A stretch of 64,000 nucleotides of DNA from QZLE01 sp033852075 (GTDB lineage Bacteria; Pseudomonadota; Gammaproteobacteria; QZLD01), in NCBI GenBank assembly GCA_033852075.1, contig JAWSVC010000023.1:36138-100137 (forward strand). The letters are read 5' to 3'. How positions within the stretch are numbered: the stretch's first letter is position 1; each line of letters begins with the position of its first letter. The position numbers and the translations under genes are program-made. Below are positions 35,510-44,869 of this stretch, piece by piece. Under the pieces are notes generated by a model. That model ran no database searches. It was not told where the DNA came from and saw only the letters and a list, made by a program, of their open reading frames with translations.

Positions 35510-36813
35510 TGCGACCTAATACAGCGCTATTATACTTGTTGGTTGTTTGGATAGGTGTAGCTTTTGCTGCTTCTTATGAACTTATATCGACGGATATATG
35601 GATATATTACGGAATTGCTTTATTAACAATTTCACTAATAAATATTATATACCTATATCTGCTTAAAAAACCCGATATAACCAGACAAGTTAATACAACG
35701 CTACCGGTTGGCGTTAGGAGTCGTGTTTTCTTAACTATAAACAATAATTCAGATAGCGCTATTAAGATTAAGGTTGCAGATCATATTTCACAGCAACTCA
35801 ACCCTCAAAACAATTTTATTGTAGAAAAAATAAAAGGGACGCATGGATGTACGGTGAATTATTCGATAGAGCCTATTTCTCGCGGAGATATGTGGTTTAA
35901 TTACGTTGAAATGCTCATAACCACACCATTTTCTTTATTTAGCATTAAAAGAATATTTGAGCTTCCATTAGCGGTTCGTGTATATCCTAATTTTGCGGAG
36001 ATTACAAAATATACAATTCTCGCTACAGAGAACAATATTAGTCAAATGGGCATAAAAAAACGTCAGCGTCGAGGTGAAGGTATGGAGTTTCACCAGTTGC
36101 GTGAATACAGGGAAGGGGACTCATTAAGGCAGTTAGACTGGAAAGCAACATCAAGACAAAAGAAACTAATATCGAAAGAATATCAAGATGAGCGTGATCA
36201 ACAAGTTGTTTTCTTGATTGATTGTAGCCAGCGTATGCGCTCTAAAGATGGAGCCATGAGCCATTTTGATTATGCTTTAAATTCAATTTTGCTTTTATCT
36301 TATGTTGCTCTTAAACAAGGTGACGCTGTCGGCTTTCACGCAATTAATGGAATATCAAGATCCATGTCACCAAGAAAAAGTATTACTTCAGTAAAATCAA
36401 TTCTAAATTCAGTATATGATCTGGAACCAACATTATTTCCTCCTGATTTTATTACAGCTGCAACGGATTATCTTAAAACTGCAGAAAAAAGATCTTTGGT
36501 TGTTATTGTGACTAATGCATGTAGCGAAGATACTCAAGAGTTAATGACTGCAATTAAAATGCTTAGAAAAAACAATCTTGTTCTAGTCGCAAATTTGAAA
36601 GAAGAATGTTTAGAGCATACATTTGAAAGCGATATTAATAGTTTCGATCAAGCACTCACATATGCAGCAGCCCATGAGTATATGTACTTTAGAAATAGAG
36701 ATTTCTCAGCAATAAGGTCAACCGGAGTACAATTTATTGATGTAATACCACAAAAAATGCCTGCAGCTATTGTAAACAGATATTTAGATATTAAAGCTAC
36801 AGCGCAACTATAA
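35509..36813 (+). CDS. DUF58-domain protein (VWA-like partner of MoxR)
   Basis: This 434-residue protein has two N-terminal membrane segments (about 5-50) and a beta-rich domain. The DUF58 signature follows: RGEGMEFHQLREYREGDSLR, then LDWKATSR and LISKEYQDERDQ. A VWA-like fold with a MIDAS-type VVFLIDCSQRM completes it. MIDAS Asp and Ser are visible. It is the last gene of the operon and the likely membrane-tethered substrate or adaptor of MoxR. After the stop, about 150 bases contain an inverted repeat (CCTAATA-TTA-TATTAGG, 36928-36944) that may be an operator for the next gene. Confidence 0.9.
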   Translation: MRPNTALLYLLVVWIGVAFAASYELISTDIWIYYGIALLTISLINIIYLYLLKKPDITRQVNTTLPVGVRSRVFLTINNNSDSAIKIKVADHISQQLNPQNNFIVEKIKGTHGCTVNYSIEPISRGDMWFNYVEMLITTPFSLFSIKRIFELPLAVRVYPNFAEITKYTILATENNISQMGIKKRQRRGEGMEFHQLREYREGDSLRQLDWKATSRQKKLISKEYQDERDQQVVFLIDCSQRMRSKDGAMSHFDYALNSILLLSYVALKQGDAVGFHAINGISRSMSPRKSITSVKSILNSVYDLEPTLFPPDFITAATDYLKTAEKRSLVVIVTNACSEDTQELMTAIKMLRKNNLVLVANLKEECLEHTFESDINSFDQALTYAAAHEYMYFRNRDFSAIRSTGVQFIDVIPQKMPAAIVNRYLDIKATAQL

Positions 36814-36966
36814 GCCTTTTTAGGTTCAAATCACTCTGGTTTATATGCAACTAATATCAAACAATTTGTTAATGGTTCTCATTTCCATATATTTATTTTG
36901 AAATTTCCTGATATTTCATAAACCTGACCTAATATTATATTAGGCTTCAGTAAATAAATTATTGCA

Positions 36967-39900
36967 ATGATTAAGGTTAGAAATAAACGTATTTTAAATA
37001 TTAAAACAGCGCTATATGGCATTGCCATATTAACCTTAAGTACTATTTGCCTTAATAAAGCCTTTTGTTTTGCCTTACATGACACTTATGATCAATATTC
37101 CCCATCTTCTAGCGCTATGATTCTTGAAGATACAACTGATCTGGATATTGAAACAATTAGGCATTTACCTGATTCTGCATTTAAACAAAACACAACTGAT
37201 TTCTTAACTATTGATAACGGAGATAGTTATTATTGGGTTAAGTTCACTTTTAGATACTATCCTAAATCATCTGTTATATATAAGAATTGGTTTTTAGAGA
37301 TCGCCTCACCTTCGCTCGATATATTAGATCTCTATTTTATTGAAAATGGGAATATTACTTCTCATCATTTGGGAGACGATAGACCGTTTAATATACGCCC
37401 AGTTCAACATGCGAATTACATTGTTGATTTCAGAACCCATTCAAAATATGAAACCTTAGTTTATATAAGAATAAAAAACAGCGCTGCAACAACATTACCA
37501 ATTAGGGTTTGGACACATCAAGCATTATTTGCAGAGTCTCAAATATTGTATTACCTGGCTGGGTTGTGTTATGGGGTTTTATTGATTATGGCTATTTATA
37601 ACATGGTAACAGCCATAACAGTCAGAGATAAAACTCATGGTTATCTTTCCATATATATAATAACAGCACTATTTTGTCTTATGTCTTACGATGGGTTTGC
37701 TAGTCAATTTATTTGGCCAAATAGCCCATGGTGGGAAGACAGGGCACTGTTTTTTTGGGAAACGTTAGTTTTATTCTGGGCTATACACTTCTCCAGGAAT
37801 CTTGTTGATTTTAGATATAGCTATCCAAAATCAACGAAAATTCTATATTTTATACAGTCGGCAGCAATCTGCTTGACCATAATTTCAATAGCATTTCCGG
37901 CAAATATTTATAGTATTTATATAACCTCATTTTTCGGGCTTATAACGATAATATATATTGTTCCTGTTTATAAACACACAACTCAAATTGAGAGAACTTA
38001 TTTTATTTTTTCATGGGTTCCTTTATATATTGTTGTTACGATTCTGATTCTTGGAAAGATTGAACCATCTAACCTGAATGTTAATGATATTGACAGGCGT
38101 TATATCTATTACCCATTACTTACGATTCACTTCATAATGTTATCTTTGGCTCTTACAAATCGCTACAATGCCATCAAAAAAAGCAAAGAAAAAGCAGAAC
38201 AACACGCATTAACTTCTCTTCAAAGATACAAGGATCTTTTTACTAATGCTGCTGCTGGAATGTTTGAAATATCACATAACGGCGAAATTTTATACATAAA
38301 TCCTACGATCATTAAAATGTTAGGGTATAAATCAGAGGAGGAATTAAAGGCAACTAGTGATTCTTTAGGAAAAAGCTTATTTGTTAATGAAGTTGATAGA
38401 TTTAGGTATTTGAAGCTGCTTGTTCAAAACGGTCGTGTGACAAATTTTGAATTTCAATATAAAAGAAAAAACGGTGAAATTCGCTGGGGAATGGTTTCTA
38501 GCTGTTTAGTAATCAATAGCGAATCAATGGATTACACAAACAATATGCCCAATATTGAAGGTTCTGTAATCGATATTACCGCATCGAAAGATAAGGAAAA
38601 AATTGAAAAGCGCCTTATAGAAGCTGAAACTTCTGCCAATGTTAAAGCACAACTATTGGCAAGCAGTAGCCATGAACTTAGAACTCCAATGAACGCCATT
38701 ATTGGTTTTACATCATTATTGCAAAAAACCAATTTAGATGAAAAACAATATAATTACGCAGATAAGGTTAGAGTTGCTGCTAACGGATTGTTAAGGCTCA
38801 TAAATGATATTTTAGATAACTCAAAACTTGAAGCTGGTGAGATGAAAATAGAATCAGTTAACTTCAACCTAGAACAACTACTAAGTGAAGTTATTGATAT
38901 GTTTGCAGAGCCATTTAATGAAAAAGGGATAGAGCTAATACTGCTAAAGAAACCTGATTTGCCGATAAATCTAATTGGTGACCCATTAAGGATTAATCAG
39001 GTTTTAATTAATTTAATAAATAATGCGATGAAGTTTACATCTGAAGGGTGTGTGGCTATTAATATAGAATATATTCATAGCCTTGAAGATAGTATAGATC
39101 TTTATATAACAATAAGTGATACCGGAATAGGGATATCTTCAGATAGATGTGAGCGCATATTTGATCCCTATCAACAAGCAGATTCTTCAGTTGCAAAATT
39201 ATTTGGTGGCACCGGACTTGGTTTAAGCGTATGCAAAAAACTAATTGAGAAAATGGGTGGGCAGATTAACGTGCAAAGTGTTGTTGGAAAGGGCGCTGAA
39301 TTTATGTTTAGCATCCATGTTGGTGTTCAACCTAGCATGAATGAAAATGAAATAACCATTTATGATGAATTGACTGGTAAAAAGGCATTTATAATAGATA
39401 GTAATAAGTTTACGGTTAAACAGCTTAAAGACGAGTTATCTCGCTTTAAAATTGATGCAGTATCGGTATCAAGCGGGGAAATGGCTTTGCAGAGACTGAT
39501 TTCACTGGGTGAAGCTGATCAATATGATTTTATTATCATAGAAAGAAACCTTATCGATAATTCAGGGATTAATATAATTAAAGAGCTCAAATTTGATTCG
39601 TCAACATCTTTGATACCAATCATACTTACCTCTAAAACAGGTTTTGATGATCTAACTGACAGAGATAAAAATTGTGGTATTTCCGAATTTTTAGTTAAGC
39701 CTATAAAAAATAATACCTTACTCAAAAGCCTTATTAATCTATTTAATTTAGAATATGTAGCACCATTGCCTGGTCAAATTGAACATAATGATTTAAATGG
39801 CATCTTTTTAAACAAGAATATTCTTCTTGTTGAGGATAATGAACTAAATCAAGAATTATTTGTTGAATTATTGGCAAATACAGAAGCCACCATTGATATT

Positions 39901-40608
39901 GCTAATACTGGTGTCGTAGCTATAGAAAAAATTAAAGAGGTAAAATATGACATTATTATGATGGATATCCAAATGCCTGTGTTAAATGGTATTGAAGCAA
40001 CAAAAATAATACGCAATAACTATAAAGAATTAATTGATGTTCCAATTATTGCTTTAACTGCTAATGCCTTGGATAGTGATATAAAAGAGTATTACGATGC
40101 AGGAATGAATGATTTTATATCAAAACCCATAGATTTTACTGAACTCACGTTATCCATTAAACGATGGTTGAATATCGAAAAAAACATCCACCTTAATTGC
40201 CATCCGTTTGGTGAAGTTAAACAAAGCAATGAATTAAAAAAATCAACCGACCAAATAGATTTTATGTCGGGTTTAAAAAAATTAGGCGGCAATAAAAAGT
40301 TATATTATAAGATCCTTGGAGATTTTGTAGTTACTTATAAGAAAGAGAAAGAATCTATATATGAAATGATTAATGCTCACGATATTACTAACTTAGCTAG
40401 AAAATTTCATTCTATAAAAGGAATTAGCTTCAATTTGGGAATAGATACTCTCGGAGAGTTAGCAAAAAGTACAGAAGAAGTTTTGAAAGATTCTGATTTA
40501 CCGACCAATTTGGATTTTGGTGTTATAAAATCTCAAGCTGATAAATTCTATAACCTTTTAGAATCAATTGAGATAGAAGTTCATAAAATCACAGAAAATC
40601 AAGAATAA
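36967..40608 (+). CDS. 7TMR-DISM hybrid histidine kinase with PAS, two receivers and Hpt
   Basis: This is a 1213-residue membrane kinase. It has a signal/first membrane segment, then a periplasmic 7TMR-DISMED2 domain (about 45-170, with DNGDSYYWVKFTF). A seven-helix 7TMR-DISM block (about 190-400) follows, then PAS (about 420-545). HisKA has His569 in SSHELRTPMN, followed by HATPase (NLINNAMKFTSEG, DTGIGI, GGTGLGL). Receiver 1 has Glu in IIIERNLIDNSG where Asp is expected. Receiver 2 has Asp1000 in MMDIQMPVLNG. Hpt has His1148 in KFHSIKG. Receiver 1 is thus probably not phosphorylated. DISMED2 domains often bind carbohydrates; the ligand is not known. The gene is monocistronic and ends at a terminator. 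Confidence 0.9.
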   Translation: MIKVRNKRILNIKTALYGIAILTLSTICLNKAFCFALHDTYDQYSPSSSAMILEDTTDLDIETIRHLPDSAFKQNTTDFLTIDNGDSYYWVKFTFRYYPKSSVIYKNWFLEIASPSLDILDLYFIENGNITSHHLGDDRPFNIRPVQHANYIVDFRTHSKYETLVYIRIKNSAATTLPIRVWTHQALFAESQILYYLAGLCYGVLLIMAIYNMVTAITVRDKTHGYLSIYIITALFCLMSYDGFASQFIWPNSPWWEDRALFFWETLVLFWAIHFSRNLVDFRYSYPKSTKILYFIQSAAICLTIISIAFPANIYSIYITSFFGLITIIYIVPVYKHTTQIERTYFIFSWVPLYIVVTILILGKIEPSNLNVNDIDRRYIYYPLLTIHFIMLSLALTNRYNAIKKSKEKAEQHALTSLQRYKDLFTNAAAGMFEISHNGEILYINPTIIKMLGYKSEEELKATSDSLGKSLFVNEVDRFRYLKLLVQNGRVTNFEFQYKRKNGEIRWGMVSSCLVINSESMDYTNNMPNIEGSVIDITASKDKEKIEKRLIEAETSANVKAQLLASSSHELRTPMNAIIGFTSLLQKTNLDEKQYNYADKVRVAANGLLRLINDILDNSKLEAGEMKIESVNFNLEQLLSEVIDMFAEPFNEKGIELILLKKPDLPINLIGDPLRINQVLINLINNAMKFTSEGCVAINIEYIHSLEDSIDLYITISDTGIGISSDRCERIFDPYQQADSSVAKLFGGTGLGLSVCKKLIEKMGGQINVQSVVGKGAEFMFSIHVGVQPSMNENEITIYDELTGKKAFIIDSNKFTVKQLKDELSRFKIDAVSVSSGEMALQRLISLGEADQYDFIIIERNLIDNSGINIIKELKFDSSTSLIPIILTSKTGFDDLTDRDKNCGISEFLVKPIKNNTLLKSLINLFNLEYVAPLPGQIEHNDLNGIFLNKNILLVEDNELNQELFVELLANTEATIDIANTGVVAIEKIKEVKYDIIMMDIQMPVLNGIEATKIIRNNYKELIDVPIIALTANALDSDIKEYYDAGMNDFISKPIDFTELTLSIKRWLNIEKNIHLNCHPFGEVKQSNELKKSTDQIDFMSGLKKLGGNKKLYYKILGDFVVTYKKEKESIYEMINAHDITNLARKFHSIKGISFNLGIDTLGELAKSTEEVLKDSDLPTNLDFGVIKSQADKFYNLLESIEIEVHKITENQE

Positions 40609-40648
40609 AGCCATCTGCTATTGATAATGCATTAGCTGATGGCTTTTT
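40607..40648. terminator. Intrinsic terminator between the kinase gene and darB
   Basis: AAAGCCATC (40607-40615) pairs with GATGGCTTT (40638-40646) and is followed by further T on the plus strand. It overlaps the kinase stop codon and can also serve the convergent darB. Confidence 0.75.
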
Positions 40649-40655
40649 ATAAAAA

Positions 40656-41822
40656 TTATTTTTTAACAACAGTTAGCATTACATAACCAACAGAGAATCT
40701 ACCACTTTCCGGGATAAATAGAAGAATCTTTTGCCCATCTTCTAGATCTTTGGTTTTATACAGTTCTTCGAGCATAATATATATTGAAGCTGATCCGGTA
40801 TTTCCTTTAGTTCCCAAATTTGTATAACATTTTTCTTTAGGCACCTTAAAGTTTTGTCTTTCAAAAATACCTAACATGGTATCCCAGAAATAGAATGATG
40901 AAACGTGAGGTAAATACCAATCTATCTCTTCTCCGGTAAGACTATATTTTTTCATTGTGTGTTCAAGGAATTTTTCGAAGTAATATGGCATCTTATCATT
41001 TAATAGTTTTACATCTTGTTTTGGCACAAGAACACTCTTTTCGGCTATCTCTTTAGGAGAGAACAGCGACCATCCTTTAATAGAACCATTTTCTTGTTTT
41101 TCAGAGCCTGCATACATACAAGTTTCAACTTCATCGGCGTATGAAAGAATTTCCATCCAATCAATTCTGAAAGAAATTCCAGAATCTTTGGGTTTTGGTT
41201 CAATTAAAACGGCTCCAGCACCATCAGAAAGCATCCAACGCAAAAAATCTTTTTCAAAAGCAATTATTGGATTTTCTTCTAAATCATTGATTCTTGCATC
41301 AGTTTCTTCTTCATAATTTTTACCTCGAAGGAAGAATGATGCAGTTTCAGACGCACATGCAACTGCTTTTTTCCATTGCCCCGCTAAAATACCATTGTAA
41401 GCATTTCTCATAGCAGTTACTCCACACAAACAAACTCCAGAAGTAGAGGTAACTTCGCATGACGGATTTTTTAACAAGCCATGAACCATAACACCATGAT
41501 TAGGCATGATTTGATCTGGGATAGTTGTACTTGCAGTAATAGATTCAATTTGATTAATGCTAAAATCTTTGTTATCAGCTTCTAAGCCTTTGATAGCATT
41601 TGCTGCTAATTGAGCATTTGTAAAATTAGGCTCTTTGGTAACAGGATCAATGGCATAATACCTTTGTTTGATCCCGTTATTTCTAAGCACAACTCTTCGT
41701 GCTCGAGATGGTTTTGTTGTTGCAAGCCCCAAAATTTCTTCCATAGAATTATTATCTACCGGTTCATTTGGCAGAAATGCAGAAATACTTGTTATATATG
41801 CTTTTTGGTTTGAATTTTCCAT
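40656..41822 (-). CDS. darB: DarB-like ketosynthase (beta-ketoacyl-ACP synthase III family)
   Basis: This 388-residue KAS III-type condensing enzyme has the triad Cys131 (TSTSGVCLCG), His in WYLPHVSS, and Asn in NLGTKGNTGSASIYIML. The N-terminus (SISAFLPNEPVDNNSMEE, then LGLATTKPSRARRVVLRNNG, IKQRYYAI) matches the DarB branch that works with DarA to build dialkylresorcinols and 1,3-cyclohexanediones, rather than housekeeping FabH. It begins 3 bases after the darA stop, so the pair is coupled. No aromatase (darC), acyl-carrier protein or other ketosynthase is adjacent. The product here is therefore uncertain. Confidence 0.82.
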   Translation of the reverse strand: MENSNQKAYITSISAFLPNEPVDNNSMEEILGLATTKPSRARRVVLRNNGIKQRYYAIDPVTKEPNFTNAQLAANAIKGLEADNKDFSINQIESITASTTIPDQIMPNHGVMVHGLLKNPSCEVTSTSGVCLCGVTAMRNAYNGILAGQWKKAVACASETASFFLRGKNYEEETDARINDLEENPIIAFEKDFLRWMLSDGAGAVLIEPKPKDSGISFRIDWMEILSYADEVETCMYAGSEKQENGSIKGWSLFSPKEIAEKSVLVPKQDVKLLNDKMPYYFEKFLEHTMKKYSLTGEEIDWYLPHVSSFYFWDTMLGIFERQNFKVPKEKCYTNLGTKGNTGSASIYIMLEELYKTKDLEDGQKILLFIPESGRFSVGYVMLTVVKK

Positions 41823-41825
41823 AAC

Positions 41826-42794
41826 TTATCCATCATTATTGATCAGGTTAAAATCATCACCGCCAGAAGGTGCCTCATAATATTTCTTTTCTTTTGCTAT
41901 CTTTTCTTTAGTAAACGGAGATAGTATTTTTCTTATTAAGATTGATATTGGTACTATTAAAATAATTGCTAATGTTAAGTATACAGCAAAAGCTATAATA
42001 AATGGATATCTTTTGCTTGATTTTCTAGGTGCAACCTTTCTTAATATCTTTCCCCAAACACGAAACATCCTGTAACCTGTTTTTTCACTAAATATCAGTT
42101 CTTCTTCTACTGTAACAGCCTTATAGCCAGCCAATATAGATTCTGAAATAGGATTATCACCGATTTCATGCAAAGCTTTTTTTATAACTGTACCAAATCT
42201 GGATGCATCTTTTATATCTTTATCGGATATCCCAGGTTCAGGAAAAACTCCAAATAATTTATCTTTTTTGCCAGTTAACAACCATCTTGTGACAGTTATA
42301 AAGTTAATTAGAGATCCACCTCGATCAATAAGCACAACATTATCGATATGTCTTGCTTTTAAATCATTTAATTTGTTTTTAACTTTTTCTTGAGCCATTA
42401 ACCACATATTTCTACAGCCAATAAGTGTTATTACTGGTGTATCTTTAAATACGTTTTTAGCAAAATCACTATCTAATAACCCGGTAGTTGGCAGTGAAGG
42501 TGATAAAAACCACACTTGATAGGCCAGGATTATTAAATCATATTTACTTTGTTCTGCGCTTGGTTGGTTTATTGGGGGAGCATCCATGTAAACACATTCT
42601 GGAAAAGCATCGAAAAAGTTAAAAAAAGACCAAGGAAAATCAAATTGTTCTGTAGGAGATATTTGTTCTAAAGTAATCTCAATCTGGCTATCTTCCAAAA
42701 GAGGAGAGGTTACAGATTCTACCAGTCTCTCAAGTTGCCCTGATTGACTATAGTATAAAACCAAAACATTTTTCTTTTTCATTTTTACGGACAT
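41826..42794 (-). CDS. darA: DarA-like dialkylresorcinol condensing enzyme
   Basis: This protein of about 322 residues has a flavodoxin-like N-terminal half (VLVLYYSQSGQLERLVESV, FPWSFFNFFDAFPECVYMDA, ILAYQVWFLSPSLPTTG) characteristic of DarA. The C-terminus has a hydrophobic segment around 265-290, suggesting membrane association, and a basic tail. DarA joins and cyclises two beta-ketoacyl chains in dialkylresorcinol synthesis. A second Met at codon 5 could be the start. It is followed directly by darB and preceded, 28 bases away, by an outer-membrane barrel gene on the same strand. Confidence 0.8.
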   Translation of the reverse strand: MSVKMKKKNVLVLYYSQSGQLERLVESVTSPLLEDSQIEITLEQISPTEQFDFPWSFFNFFDAFPECVYMDAPPINQPSAEQSKYDLIILAYQVWFLSPSLPTTGLLDSDFAKNVFKDTPVITLIGCRNMWLMAQEKVKNKLNDLKARHIDNVVLIDRGGSLINFITVTRWLLTGKKDKLFGVFPEPGISDKDIKDASRFGTVIKKALHEIGDNPISESILAGYKAVTVEEELIFSEKTGYRMFRVWGKILRKVAPRKSSKRYPFIIAFAVYLTLAIILIVPISILIRKILSPFTKEKIAKEKKYYEAPSGGDDFNLINNDG

Positions 42795-42822
42795 CTAGCC
42801 TAAAATAGATCTCAAAAGAAAC

Positions 42823-44115
42823 TTAAAATCTGTAAGATGTTTGAAACATCAACATCTCCCAATTCTTATGCAATACTTGCGTATCAGCAATATCTTTACT
42901 CGGTATCCACCCAGTTCCTTCTACATCATAATATTCTACTCTGAATAGCAAGGAGTCAGAGAAATGCCATCCCATACCTAACACCCAGTTTTTTGCGTAT
43001 TGTGTATGCCCTGGTATACCAAATCGCGTTTCAAATAACGTCCCATCTTTATCATCTTTATTAAGAAATAAAACACCGCGACGTAGCATTACTTCCCATT
43101 TCTGATCTATACGATATGTGGATTGCAGGTAATATGATAAACCATTTGAGTTTTGATCTGGAAGTCCACCTAAAAGGTTTAATAATTTGTTCTTTGTAGG
43201 TACGTATTCACCAACAAATTTCCATTTATCAGTATTGTATTCTGCAGACAGGAATATAGCTTCAGTTGAAATTTTGGTATCAGGGAAATTACCAAATTCT
43301 GAGTTATCAACTTTATATGATAAATGGCCATAGGTAAATCCAAGTCGAATTCTACCAGTGTCATAATCATAAAGTAATTTAGCTACGCCTGACAGACCAT
43401 CTTTAACAGAGCCAATATTATAAGGCACACCTGTTGCCGGAATTAACTCCTCAAAAACCTCTTGATCTGGATCCTTATTGGACATTGACAGTCTAAATGA
43501 TAATGAATTGGTATCCCAACTACGCATTGTGAATAATTCAACTCCATCCGCAGAGAACATCCAATCACGATAACGTTCAAGATATATTGATTGTGGTACT
43601 AATATACCAGGCCTGGTAAATGCAACATCTCTTGTTTCATTATAAAATCCCTGAGAAGCTTTAATTCTTCCAGCTCTTACTCCTAACGTCCAATCGACAT
43701 TATTAAATGCTGTATATGTGATAAAACCGTGATCTAAGCGTATTTGCCCATTATCACTTTTGCCAGCTCTTCTTGATAGAAGCGAGCCTGAAAACTGAAA
43801 ATCTCTGAGAAAAGTTGCAGATAATAAAAATTCAATTTCTGTAAAATCCAGACTTATATCATCATCACTTTCACCAAAGAAATTATTATCTGTGGTATGT
43901 ATAAGTGATTGACTGATGTAGCCATTCCATCTTAAATCCGAGAAAAAATCATCTGCTTTTAATGTGGTCGATAACATTAAAAGAGTCGCAATTAATAATA
44001 ATTCAATTTTTTTGAGTAATGATCCCGTAAAGCAGCTAACCACACCAAGTCCCTTTGCTGTTATTGTTCGGATAATTTGAAGTTGTATCCTAACACAAAA
44101 ATTGTTATTAGCCAT
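42823..44115 (-). CDS. Outer-membrane beta-barrel (porin-like) protein
   Basis: This protein of up to 430 residues has a hydrophobic signal segment at about 37-51 (ELLLIATLLMLSTTLKA) preceding the mature start at ADDFF. After it comes a long run of alternating aromatic strands such as RWNGYISQSLI, WTLGVRAGRIK and WVLGMGWHFSDSLLFRVEYYD, ending in a C-terminal Phe (QTSYRF), the usual signal for barrel assembly. ATG at 44115 has AGGA upstream, but it gives an unusually long pre-signal region. A GTG about 28 codons later, with AAAGGGA upstream, would give a normal signal peptide. It is 14 bases after the PstS-like gene; such porin/PstS-like pairs occur together in marine gammaproteobacteria. Confidence 0.78.
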   Translation of the reverse strand: MANNNFCVRIQLQIIRTITAKGLGVVSCFTGSLLKKIELLLIATLLMLSTTLKADDFFSDLRWNGYISQSLIHTTDNNFFGESDDDISLDFTEIEFLLSATFLRDFQFSGSLLSRRAGKSDNGQIRLDHGFITYTAFNNVDWTLGVRAGRIKASQGFYNETRDVAFTRPGILVPQSIYLERYRDWMFSADGVELFTMRSWDTNSLSFRLSMSNKDPDQEVFEELIPATGVPYNIGSVKDGLSGVAKLLYDYDTGRIRLGFTYGHLSYKVDNSEFGNFPDTKISTEAIFLSAEYNTDKWKFVGEYVPTKNKLLNLLGGLPDQNSNGLSYYLQSTYRIDQKWEVMLRRGVLFLNKDDKDGTLFETRFGIPGHTQYAKNWVLGMGWHFSDSLLFRVEYYDVEGTGWIPSKDIADTQVLHKNWEMLMFQTSYRF

Positions 44116-44129
44116 AATTAAATCCTAAA

Positions 44130-44576
44130 TTATTTTCCATCTAATAATACCGGTATTACCGAACTCTCACTGTTTTTGTTAATTTGATCAATATACCCTA
44201 TAGCTCCGGGGGTATTTTTAATAATTTCATACATTTCATCTTTATTTTTAGCAATTATAGGGGGGCGACCTAACCCTGAGAAAGTAACTCTGTCCCAACC
44301 AAGTTTAAGTTGATGGGGAAATACTCTAAGTATTTTTTTGCAAAAATCATTATGAAGTATTGAATCATTTGATAAAGCTACTACGGTTATAGGCAATCCA
44401 TTCGGCCATTGTTTTAACCTCAAGCTGTAAATTGCTCGAAGTTCACGCACCGTTAAATGTTTCGCAGTACTTTGAGTTTGTGCCTGGTGTGCTATTACTT
44501 CTAATGCAAAAGCAGGTAAGGATGACGCTGCCAGAAAAGCAAAGCAAATTAAAAGCAATAAACTCATGCTTTTCAT
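44130..44576 (-). CDS. Small periplasmic PstS-like substrate-binding protein
   Basis: This protein of about 148 residues has a clear signal peptide (MKSMSLLLLICFAFLAA... ending PAFA) and one PBP-like domain (LTVRELRAIYSLRLKQWPNG, then DFCKKILRVFPHQLKLGWDR and NTPGAIGYID). These are the motifs of the short phosphate-ABC-type binding-protein family that lacks a cognate permease. A TTG at 44615 extends the frame, but the ATG at 44576 matches the signal peptide. It begins the minus-strand set with the barrel, darA and darB. The ligand is unknown; phosphate is only the family name. Confidence 0.75.
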   Translation of the reverse strand: MKSMSLLLLICFAFLAASSLPAFALEVIAHQAQTQSTAKHLTVRELRAIYSLRLKQWPNGLPITVVALSNDSILHNDFCKKILRVFPHQLKLGWDRVTFSGLGRPPIIAKNKDEMYEIIKNTPGAIGYIDQINKNSESSVIPVLLDGK

Positions 44577-44869
44577 AGAGATAGCAAATTTACGTATTAA
44601 ATCTCTTAATCTCAATACCTTGGTTCCAATAACAACTTAAATGAATAACAAAAAATATATGCTATTTACGTGAGTAGGATGCACATTATACACAAAAAAA
44701 ATGCAGTAAAAAGGGGGAATTAAAGATTTCTAATAAAGTAATAATTAAGTTATTTAGCTAACTCGTTCACTTTTTGGTCAATTAGCAAAGCTTGATTGTT
44801 GTAGGGTAGTCTATATCAACTATATTTAAAGTAGATATAGGTTTGTATTTTGTTATAGGGATTAATAAA

